DNA from: Aurantimonas coralicida
GTDB taxonomy: Bacteria > Pseudomonadota > Alphaproteobacteria > Rhizobiales > Rhizobiaceae
Direction of reading: 5' to 3'
Length of the DNA stretch: 40,243 nt
Assembly (NCBI GenBank): GCA_011050685.1
Contig: DRFF01000133.1
Span: 1-40,243, forward strand
The position numbers were made by a program, and so were the translations under genes. Under the pieces are notes generated by a model. That model did not search any database. It was not told where the DNA came from and saw only the letters and a list, made by a program, of their open reading frames with translations. This document shows positions 33,730 to 40,243 of the stretch, in pieces; within the stretch, counting starts at the first letter, position 1; each line of letters begins with the position of its first letter.

Positions 33730-35538
33730 ATGCTCGAAACGCTTTACCTTGCCATCATCGTCGGCACCGTCCTGATCCTCATCGCGGCGTTTTCGAGCCT
33801 GCTTGCGTTCCGCTTCGGCGCGCCGCTCCTGCTGCTATTCCTGTCGATCGGGTTGTTGACCGGCGTCGACGGCATCGGCATCGACTTCGACAATGCGAAC
33901 CTCGCCTATGTCGTCGGGACGTTGGCGCTTGCCATCATCCTGTTCGATTCGGGCTTCGGCACGTCGCTGCAGGCTTTCCGGCAGGCGGCGGTGCCGGCGA
34001 TCACCCTGGCGACCTTCGGCGTGCTGTTGACCGCCGGCCTTTTCGGCGTCGCCGCCTCCTATCTCCTCGATCTGCCCCTGATCGAGGGCATGCTCCTCGG
34101 CGCGATCGTCGGCTCCACCGATGCGGCGGCGGTATTCTTCCTGCTCCGGGTCGGCGGCGTCATCATCCGCGAACGCGTGCGCTCACTGCTGGAGATCGAA
34201 TCCGGCACCAACGATCCGATGGCGATCTTCCTTACCATCGCGCTCGTCGAACTCCTGGCCTCCGGCACCGGGCTCGAACAGCTCGGAGTCGACGTCCTGC
34301 TCGGCTTCGCCCAGCAGATGGGCCTCGGCATCGTCTTCGGTTTCGGCGGCGGCTGGCTGATACGAACCCTCGTCGGCAAACTAGCGATCGACCGCGGGCT
34401 GCTGCCGGTGTTCACGCTGACCTTGGCCCTGCTCATCTTCGGCGTGACCGGAGCGCTGGGTGGGTCGGGCTTCCTCGCTGTCTACATTTCCGGCCTGTAT
34501 GCCGCCAACAGCGGCCTGCGCAATACCGTCAGCCTCAAGCGTTTCCAGGATGGGCTGACATGGCTTGCACAGATCGTGATGTTCCTGATCCTCGGCCTGT
34601 TGGCGACGCCCTCGCAGTTCGGCGATATCCTCCTGCCGGCCATCGGCCTCGCCGCTTTCCTGATCTTCGTTGCCCGACCCGTGGCGGTGTGGCTCTGCCT
34701 GCTGCCCTTCGACTTCCAGCGCCGCGAAAGCGCCTTCGTCTCGTGGGTCGGACTGCGGGGCGCGGTGTCGATCCTGCTCGCCATCGTTCCGCTGATCGGC
34801 GGTCTCGACGACGCCCGGCTGTTCTTCAACACCGCTTTCATCATCGTTCTCGCTTCGCTGCTTGTGCAGGGTTGGACGCTCGCCGTGGTTGCCCGGCGGC
34901 TCGGACTCGTCGTACCGCCGCGGATCGGCCCCATCGAAAAGTTCGAACTGGAGCTTCCCGGCACGCCCGATCACGAACTTCTCTCCTACCGCGTCGTGCC
35001 CGACAGCCCGGTGGAACGCGGCGAACGGGTGCCACGCTGGGCGCGACCGTCACTGGTGATCCGCGACGGACGATCGATGCGATACCAGTATGCCGGGCGA
35101 CTTCGATCCGGCGACACCGTCTATCTGTTCATTTCGCCGCGCTATCCGCCGCTGCTCGACCGGCTGTTCGCCAGCCCCGCCACCGTTCGGCCCGACGACG
35201 CGGAATTCTTCGGCGAATTTTCGGTCGATCCGGCGGCGACCGCCAAGGATCTCGCCAACGCCTATGGAATCCGCCTCCAGGAGGACGAAGCCGACCTGTC
35301 GATCTCCGACATGATGATCCGCCGGCTTGGCGGGCGCGCCGAATACGGCGACCGGGTGGCCGTATCGCCGGTCGAATTGATCGTGCGCCAGACCGGCGTC
35401 GACGGGGCCGTCGTCGATGCCGGCCTGTCGCTGGAGCCGGAGAGCCGGCGCGGCGGCGGCATCCCCCTGTTCCTCAACCTGAAAGACATCGTCCGCCTGC
35501 TGCGCCGCATCAGCGGCCGTGGCGCGGCAAAGCCCTGA
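33730..35538 (+). CDS. nhaP2: Potassium/proton antiporter, NhaP2/CvrA type
   Basis: Inner-membrane CPA1 antiporter of 602 aa. About 12-13 helices cover residues 1-395. The ion-binding region is IESGTNDPMAIFLTI, and FVSWVGLRGAVSILLAI is the later family motif. The cytosolic end contains a TrkA-C-like domain (about 405-480) and a CorC/HlyC-type domain (about 485-590), as in E. coli NhaP2 (CvrA), which exports K+ for H+. It sits between gap and pgk, which in relatives are normally closer; it has its own 206-bp upstream gap and probably its own promoter. Confidence 0.93.
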   Translation: MLETLYLAIIVGTVLILIAAFSSLLAFRFGAPLLLLFLSIGLLTGVDGIGIDFDNANLAYVVGTLALAIILFDSGFGTSLQAFRQAAVPAITLATFGVLLTAGLFGVAASYLLDLPLIEGMLLGAIVGSTDAAAVFFLLRVGGVIIRERVRSLLEIESGTNDPMAIFLTIALVELLASGTGLEQLGVDVLLGFAQQMGLGIVFGFGGGWLIRTLVGKLAIDRGLLPVFTLTLALLIFGVTGALGGSGFLAVYISGLYAANSGLRNTVSLKRFQDGLTWLAQIVMFLILGLLATPSQFGDILLPAIGLAAFLIFVARPVAVWLCLLPFDFQRRESAFVSWVGLRGAVSILLAIVPLIGGLDDARLFFNTAFIIVLASLLVQGWTLAVVARRLGLVVPPRIGPIEKFELELPGTPDHELLSYRVVPDSPVERGERVPRWARPSLVIRDGRSMRYQYAGRLRSGDTVYLFISPRYPPLLDRLFASPATVRPDDAEFFGEFSVDPAATAKDLANAYGIRLQEDEADLSISDMMIRRLGGRAEYGDRVAVSPVELIVRQTGVDGAVVDAGLSLEPESRRGGGIPLFLNLKDIVRLLRRISGRGAAKP

Positions 35539-35651
35539 GCCGGGCAGCCCGCGCCCGATGTCCCGGCATCTACAAACATGGATTGTTGCACTATAGCCCA
35601 GCGTAACACCGAGGAGCCGCAGCGGCGGCCTACATGAATGGAGGACCTCTC

Positions 35652-36848
35652 ATGACCACGCAGTTCAAGACGCTCGACGACGCAGACGTCGCGGGCAAGC
35701 GCGTCCTTCTCAGGGTTGATCTCAACGTACCGATGCAGGACGGCAAGGTCTCCGACCGCACCCGCATCAGCCGTATCCTGCCGTCCATCCGCGAAATTTC
35801 GGACAAGGGCGGTCGGGTCATCCTGCTGGCCCATTTCGGCCGGCCGAAGGGGCGGCCGAATCCCGAGATGTCGCTGGAGCCGCTGGCGCCGGTCCTGTCC
35901 GAAATGCTCGGCATGCCGGTCGGTTTCTCCGACGATTGCATTGGCCCTGTCGCGGCCGGCATCGTCGCAGGGCTCAAGGATGGTGACGTCGTACTCCTGG
36001 AAAACACCCGTTTTCATGCGGGTGAGGAAGCCAATGACGAGGATTTCGTCAGCCGCCTCGCCTCGCTCGGCGATATCTTCGTCAACGACGCCTTTTCCGC
36101 CGCCCATCGAGCGCACGCCTCGACCGAGGGTCTCGCCCGGCATCTGCCGTCCTATGCCGGCCGCACCATGCAGGCCGAGCTGGAAGCCCTGGAACAAGGC
36201 CTCGGCGATCCCGCCCGGCCGGTCGTCGCCGTCGTCGGCGGCGCCAAGGTGTCCACCAAGATCGACCTCCTCTCGAACCTCGTCAAACGGGTCGACGCGC
36301 TGGTCATCGGCGGCGGCATGGCCAACACCTTCCTTGCGGCTCAGGGCAAATCGGTCGGCAAGTCGCTCTGCGAGCACGATCTGGCCGACACCGCCCGAGC
36401 GATCATCGCGACGGCGAAAGACGCCGGCTGCGAGATCGTGCTGCCCGTCGATGCCGTCATCGCCCGCGAGTTCAAGGCGGGCGCGGACAGTGAGGTCGTC
36501 TGGGTCGATGCGGTTCCGGACGACGCGATGATCCTCGACGCCGGGCCCGAGACGGTGAAGGTGGTCAGCGCTTGGCTCGACAAGGCGAAGACGCTGGTCT
36601 GGAACGGCCCGCTCGGCGCCTTCGAAATCCCGCCCTTCGACACGGCGACGATGGCTGCCGCCCGCCACGCGGCGGAACGGACCAAGGCTGGCAAGCTTAC
36701 CTCCGTCGCCGGCGGCGGCGATACCGTCGCCGCGCTCAACCAGGCGGGCGTCGCCGACGATTTCACCTATGTCTCCACGGCCGGCGGGGCGTTTTTGGAA
36801 TGGATGGAGGGCAAGCCGCTGCCCGGCGTCGAGATTCTCAAGGCCTGA
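35652..36848 (+). CDS. pgk: Phosphoglycerate kinase
   Basis: Cytoplasmic 398-aa enzyme converting 1,3-bisphosphoglycerate and ADP to 3-phosphoglycerate and ATP, or the reverse in gluconeogenesis and the Calvin cycle. Motifs: [13 protein letters not shown] near the N-terminus, [47 protein letters not shown] and the C-terminal nucleotide loop [13 protein letters not shown] strong GGAGGA precedes the ATG at 35652. Fructose-bisphosphate aldolase, often next in the cluster, does not follow; an SGNH hydrolase does. Confidence 0.98.
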   Translation: MTTQFKTLDDADVAGKRVLLRVDLNVPMQDGKVSDRTRISRILPSIREISDKGGRVILLAHFGRPKGRPNPEMSLEPLAPVLSEMLGMPVGFSDDCIGPVAAGIVAGLKDGDVVLLENTRFHAGEEANDEDFVSRLASLGDIFVNDAFSAAHRAHASTEGLARHLPSYAGRTMQAELEALEQGLGDPARPVVAVVGGAKVSTKIDLLSNLVKRVDALVIGGGMANTFLAAQGKSVGKSLCEHDLADTARAIIATAKDAGCEIVLPVDAVIAREFKAGADSEVVWVDAVPDDAMILDAGPETVKVVSAWLDKAKTLVWNGPLGAFEIPPFDTATMAAARHAAERTKAGKLTSVAGGGDTVAALNQAGVADDFTYVSTAGGAFLEWMEGKPLPGVEILKA

Positions 36849-36944
36849 CGGGAAATCGCGGCGCTCCAAGGGCTCGAAAGACGAGGCGCGTGGCTATATC
36901 TTCTGCCACGAGCCACATCTAGGATCAGCGGAGCCCGGTCTGCC

Positions 36945-37703
36945 GTGTCATTTCAAACTGCCTTTCTCTCCTGGTTGATGTTTCCGGTCTATGTCTGGCA
37001 GGGCATCGGAGTCCGCCGCCGCGTCGAGCGCATGCCGCCGCCAGACGGCGCTGTCACCGGTTTCTTAGGCACTGAGGCAATCCGCGACACGGCGATCCGG
37101 CTGCTGGTCATCGGCGACAGTTCGGCCGCAGGCGTCGGCGTCGCCAATATCGAGGACAGCCTCGCCCCGAAGCTGGCGGAACGGCTCTACGCCCTCACCG
37201 GCCTGTCGGTGTTCTGGCGGACGGCGGGCTCCAACTCCGCCGTCTCGGCCGAGGTGCGCGACCATGTCGTGCCCAATCTCGCGCGCGAGGCGTTCACCCA
37301 CATCGTCCTGATGATCGGCACCAATGACGCCAAGAATTTTCACGGCGCCCGCAAGTTCAAGAAGGGCTTCGGCGGCCTCCTCTACGCGCTGAAGGCAAAG
37401 TGGCCGGAGGCGCGCATCGTCTGGTCGCCGCCGGTCGACCTGAAGCGCGTGCCGGCGCTGCCGCGCGGCCTTGCCCATGTCTTGGAACTGCGCGCCCGGA
37501 TCATCCGCCGCATGGGCGCGCGGCTGTGCGTCGAGCGCGGCGCGATCGCCTCGACGTCGCTGCCCCGGGTCGAGCCGGCGGGTTTTTCCCGCGACGGTTT
37601 CCACGCCTCGATCGAGGGCTATGCCTATTACGCCAACCATCTGGTCGGCTACGTGCTGGGGGACCGCTCGCGGGCGGACGAGACCTCAGGCGCTCTCCGC
37701 TGA
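36945..37703 (+). CDS. SGNH/GDSL-family hydrolase (GTG start)
   Basis: A 252-aa esterase-like hydrolase. Block I is VIGDSSAAGVGV with the nucleophile serine, the GxND block is MIGTNDAKNF, and the terminal D-x-x-H is in DGFHASIEGY, so the active site is complete. A short hydrophobic N-terminus (FLSWLMFPVYVW) may be a membrane anchor. It opens with GTG at 36945 behind a distant GGAG; an ATG at 36978 is an alternative. The last 18 bp overlap the opposite-strand kinase gene. The substrate (lipid, acetylated sugar) is unknown. Confidence 0.88.
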   Translation: MSFQTAFLSWLMFPVYVWQGIGVRRRVERMPPPDGAVTGFLGTEAIRDTAIRLLVIGDSSAAGVGVANIEDSLAPKLAERLYALTGLSVFWRTAGSNSAVSAEVRDHVVPNLAREAFTHIVLMIGTNDAKNFHGARKFKKGFGGLLYALKAKWPEARIVWSPPVDLKRVPALPRGLAHVLELRARIIRRMGARLCVERGAIASTSLPRVEPAGFSRDGFHASIEGYAYYANHLVGYVLGDRSRADETSGALR

Positions 37704-39731
37704 ACGCTTGCTGCGATCCGCCGACCGCGTGGAGGATTGCAACGGATCGAGGATCTGTGTGTCGAGCGGTGCCTCCCGGCGTTCCTCCAGATCCTTCATG
37801 GTCAAGGTCATCCGCAGGCCCGCGGACGTTATGTCACGCTCAACCGTCGCGTCGAGTTGATGTGCCATCGCCTTGAGCATGACCGAGCCGAATCCGCTCG
37901 TTTTCCCTTCCGAATCCGACTTGTCGTCGGGCGGCGCCTTCGAGCGTTCGGCCCACACCAGCGTGACGACGCCGCTCGCGGTGCGTTTCCAGGTCACGTC
38001 CACTTCACCGCCTGAACAGCCCAGAGCGCCATATTTCGCGGCGTTGGTGGCTAATTCGTAGAGGATCAGGCCGATCGGCGTGACGTTGGACCTGGAAACC
38101 GTCAGGGGGTCGCCGGCGATATTGATCCGGAAGTCATCGGTGTTTGCATAGGGTTCGAGCACGCTTTTGACGATCGACCCCAGCTGCGATTCCGTGGCGC
38201 CTTGCGTATCGGCGTGGGCGCGGGCCAACGCGTTGATGCGGCCGCGCGCCTCGTCGGCCACCTCCTGCGGCGTGGTCGCGTGGCTCGCGGCCAGCGCAAC
38301 CAGTGACGAGGTCATCGCGAACAGGTTCTTGACGCGGTGATCCAGTTCATGCGCCAGCATGCTGGTGTTGCGGTTCGCTTCCTCCAGTTCGCGATTGGAA
38401 TGGGCCAGTTGCTCGGTTCGCTCATCGACGCGCCGCTCGAGAACGCGGCCTGCCTCCCGTAACTGCCCGGTCAACTGCTCGTTCTCGCGCCTGTAGTCCC
38501 GCAGCCAACTCGTCGCCCGTCGCATCGCCCGGCCCGTATCGGCGAGTTCCTTCATCCGCATGGACGGTAGCGGCGTGTCGTCGAACTCGCCCTTGGAAAT
38601 ATGGCTCGCCTGCGCTGCCAGAGCCTTGATCGGCTTGGTCAGGGCACGAGCGAGAAGAGCGCCAAAAAGAGCGGTTATCGCGACGACGATCGCGACGACC
38701 AACAGCCCGATATTGCGGACCCGCTGGAGCGGACTCAAGATATCGCGCTCCGGCAGATAGGTTATGACCACCCATGGCGTGCGCGAACCAGAGAGACGCC
38801 GCACCGCACCGCGCCAGTTCTCGCCCTGCGCTGTGAAACGTGTGAGCCTCGTCTCGCCAGGATCAAGATTCACCAGACCACCTGGCAGGCTGGCAACCGC
38901 TTGGGCGAGCGCCGGATCATCGATCTCGGTCACCTTGGCAAAGCGCTGCTGCCCCTTGCCATCTGCGGCGCGAACGAATGACGCATCACGGTGAGCAATC
39001 ACATCCCCGGTCTGGGAGACAATTGCCGCCGAACCATTCTGGCCGACCTGCAAACCATCTAGGAATTGCGATAGCGCGCCGATCTCGATGTCGATGCCGA
39101 CCGCGCCGCGCATGGTCATGCCATCCTCGCCCAGGACGGGCGTGGCGACGGTGATTCCCGGGCGTTGCGAGGAAAAGAAGATGTACGGATCGGTCCAGAC
39201 GACCTCCCTTCCCTCCATGGCTCTCAGATACCAGGGGCGGGTGCGGGGATCGTAGGTATCCGCGTCATCCCGGCGCCGCGAGACACGGCGCAACTCGTCA
39301 TCGAAATAGTCCAGTTGCACGGAGCGGACGGGGTCGGTCTCGATCCCTTTGGTTCGATACGTCGCCCCCTCGACCGTGTCGTCGCGGCTAACATAGACAA
39401 AGGATCCGTCCGTCGCGCCGTAGAAGATGCCTGCGAAATCCTTCCGCGCGCGCAGAACTTCATAAAAGTATTGCGTGAGAATCGCTCGGTTATCGGTCTG
39501 AACGACCGCGCGTTCGGCCAGTCTTTGCGTGAGAGCAGCCGCGTCATCGGCGGGGTTCAGAAAATTCTCGGTAAACCGGGTGGTGTCGTGCGCGACCCGT
39601 TCCGTCAGCTGTTCGGCATAGGACAGAAGCACGCTTTGGGACGCGAAGTAGGTCAACGCCAGCACGGCCAGCAGCGCGGCGACCTGCAGGCCTACCAGCG
39701 TCGATGTCAGAACCGTTCGACAGGACCACAT
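37686..39731 (-). CDS. dCache-HAMP sensor histidine kinase, HWE family
   Basis: Membrane sensor kinase of 681 aa. TM1 is at about residues 12-30. A large periplasmic dCache_1 domain (about 35-335, with RTRPWYLRAM and GVDIEIG-type blocks) is followed by TM2 at about 340-362, HAMP, a coiled coil (about 410-460) and an HWE/HisKA_2 core. The phosphoacceptor H465 is in LDHRVKNLFAM, the N-box is YELATNAAKYGALG, and WAE gives the HWE tryptophan-glutamate. dCache domains bind amino acids, amines or organic acids. I chose the ATG at 39731 because AGGAGAG precedes it; a TTG at 39755 lacks a ribosome site. No response regulator is adjacent. Confidence 0.92.
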   Translation of the reverse strand: MWSCRTVLTSTLVGLQVAALLAVLALTYFASQSVLLSYAEQLTERVAHDTTRFTENFLNPADDAAALTQRLAERAVVQTDNRAILTQYFYEVLRARKDFAGIFYGATDGSFVYVSRDDTVEGATYRTKGIETDPVRSVQLDYFDDELRRVSRRRDDADTYDPRTRPWYLRAMEGREVVWTDPYIFFSSQRPGITVATPVLGEDGMTMRGAVGIDIEIGALSQFLDGLQVGQNGSAAIVSQTGDVIAHRDASFVRAADGKGQQRFAKVTEIDDPALAQAVASLPGGLVNLDPGETRLTRFTAQGENWRGAVRRLSGSRTPWVVITYLPERDILSPLQRVRNIGLLVVAIVVAITALFGALLARALTKPIKALAAQASHISKGEFDDTPLPSMRMKELADTGRAMRRATSWLRDYRRENEQLTGQLREAGRVLERRVDERTEQLAHSNRELEEANRNTSMLAHELDHRVKNLFAMTSSLVALAASHATTPQEVADEARGRINALARAHADTQGATESQLGSIVKSVLEPYANTDDFRINIAGDPLTVSRSNVTPIGLILYELATNAAKYGALGCSGGEVDVTWKRTASGVVTLVWAERSKAPPDDKSDSEGKTSGFGSVMLKAMAHQLDATVERDITSAGLRMTLTMKDLEERREAPLDTQILDPLQSSTRSADRSKRSAESA

Positions 39732-40100
39732 CCCCAAGTCTCTCCTGTCCGCCAATCAAGAGGCAGGAGTGTGAACGGGCGAGAGGCGAACTACAAGGCG
39801 AGGTGTCCGAAGATTCGCCGTGGCGAAGAGTTATCGAAAGCGGCAATGGCAGGCTGCCCCACAAGCCTCTTGGATATGTTTCAGAACTACGCGCCAAAGG
39901 CTCAGGAGTGCCTTAAAGTCGTATCGCGATGAAGCGACACCCGATTTTCGCAGGTTTGATCGTTTGAGCACACCAAGGACGTTGGTTCTGCAACGTTTTT
40001 AACGGCCACCGGAGACACTCCGATCAACCGTTGATGGCAGGCGGTGACGCTACGAGGGTTGGGGTCCGGCGAAGCGGCGCCAGCGCCAGATATCCGGCGC
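39732..40100. other. Intergenic region without recognisable gene
   Basis: This stretch of 369 bp holds only short frames on either strand, none with known homology or convincing ribosome sites. It ends in an 18-bp near-palindrome, GCGCCAGATATCCGGCGC (40083-40100), which directly touches the inferred IS end. It may contain the promoter of the kinase gene and remnants of a disrupted neighbour. Confidence 0.6.
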
Positions 40101-40243
40101 GGCCCTGTCAGGAATTCCGTGTGTGGGCGGGCGGTTGAACAATTTCAGGCCATGGCCTGTGTAAAGCGCTCACCGTAGAGAATGGCGAACTGCGCTTTGG
40201 CCATCGCCCACTCACGAGGCGGCATCTTCCACTCCTTTTCCGA
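40101..40243 (-). mobile_element. IS256-family insertion sequence, partial (3' end only)
   Basis: The contig ends inside an insertion sequence. The inferred outer end is near 40101, where GGCCCTGTCAGGAATTCCGT looks like an IS256-type terminal repeat; this edge is a judgement from memory because the other end is absent. The element extends beyond the window, and its repetition in the genome probably caused the assembly break. Confidence 0.75.
40145..40243 (-). CDS. IS256-family transposase, C-terminal 32 aa
   Basis: The open frame enters from the contig end and stops at 40145. The visible residues include KMPPREWAMAKAQFAILYG, followed by ERFTQAMA at the stop. The W-x-MPxREW-(x6)-QFAI pattern is the C-terminus of mutator-type (IS256) transposases, DDE enzymes that cut and paste the element. 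The catalytic residues lie outside the window. Confidence 0.88.
   Translation of the reverse strand, partial: SEKEWKMPPREWAMAKAQFAILYGERFTQAMA

Noticed and set aside
39844-39930. 28-codon plus-strand frame near the contig end
   Set aside because: No ribosome site and no family resemblance; probably chance or a remnant.

Overview
The window is a 40 kb piece of a GC-rich alphaproteobacterial chromosome, most likely Hyphomicrobiales (Rhizobiales). The evidence is the gene families: a TakP-type TRAP system, two HWE-family histidine kinases, a DUF4164-ZapA pair next to tkt-gap-pgk, a PiuC gene behind an Irr-like (ICE) operator, and a fold-type III ornithine decarboxylase with a structured leader. 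I cannot name a genus. It looks like a whole draft contig. Its first 19 bases are the Nextera/Tn5 mosaic-end adapter, not genomic DNA, and its last ~140 bases are the end of an IS256-family element, a typical assembly break.

Region by region: (1) 20-7214: a truncated indolepyruvate ferredoxin oxidoreductase gene (-) is divergent from TRAP permease genes dctQ-dctM (+). These converge on two tandem, separately terminated TakP-like 2-oxo-acid binding proteins (-). (2) 7215-12796: a class I glutamine amidotransferase/PuuD-like hydrolase, a PAS-GGDEF diguanylate cyclase, a DUF1007-NicO metal exporter pair, an L,D-transpeptidase and a LysR regulator. (3) 12797-15238: ornithine decarboxylase behind a structured leader (speF-type candidate), then a GNAT acetyltransferase. 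(4) 15328-20932: an orphan PAS/GAF HWE histidine kinase; a tightly coupled minus-strand operon COG0523 GTPase - WD40 protein - 39-aa ORF - small membrane protein; and a BrnT/BrnA toxin-antitoxin pair. (5) 20968-22754: a secreted Gly/Glu-rich helical protein divergent from PiuC, with an ICE-like palindrome between them. (6) 22786-30095: creatininase family, MarR, LacI plus 2-hydroxyacid dehydrogenase, an Inh-like small exported protein, a minus-strand run (lipoprotein hydrolase, GNAT, MerR, carboxymuconolactone decarboxylase family), and zapA/DUF4164. (7) 30333-37703: transketolase, GAPDH, a K+/H+ antiporter inserted before phosphoglycerate kinase, and an SGNH hydrolase. (8) 37686-40243: a dCache-HAMP-HWE kinase overlapping the SGNH gene tail to tail, a ~370 bp non-coding stretch, and the IS256 end.

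Most of the window is ordinary chromosomal backbone and no obviously new defence system or island is visible. The most interesting parts are the four-gene COG0523 operon with its unannotated 39-aa ORF, the iron-linked PiuC/Gly-Glu-rich pair, the ODC leader RNA, the duplicated TakP-like receptors with altered pocket residues, and a MerR promoter with a 19-bp spacer buried in the end of the preceding gene.
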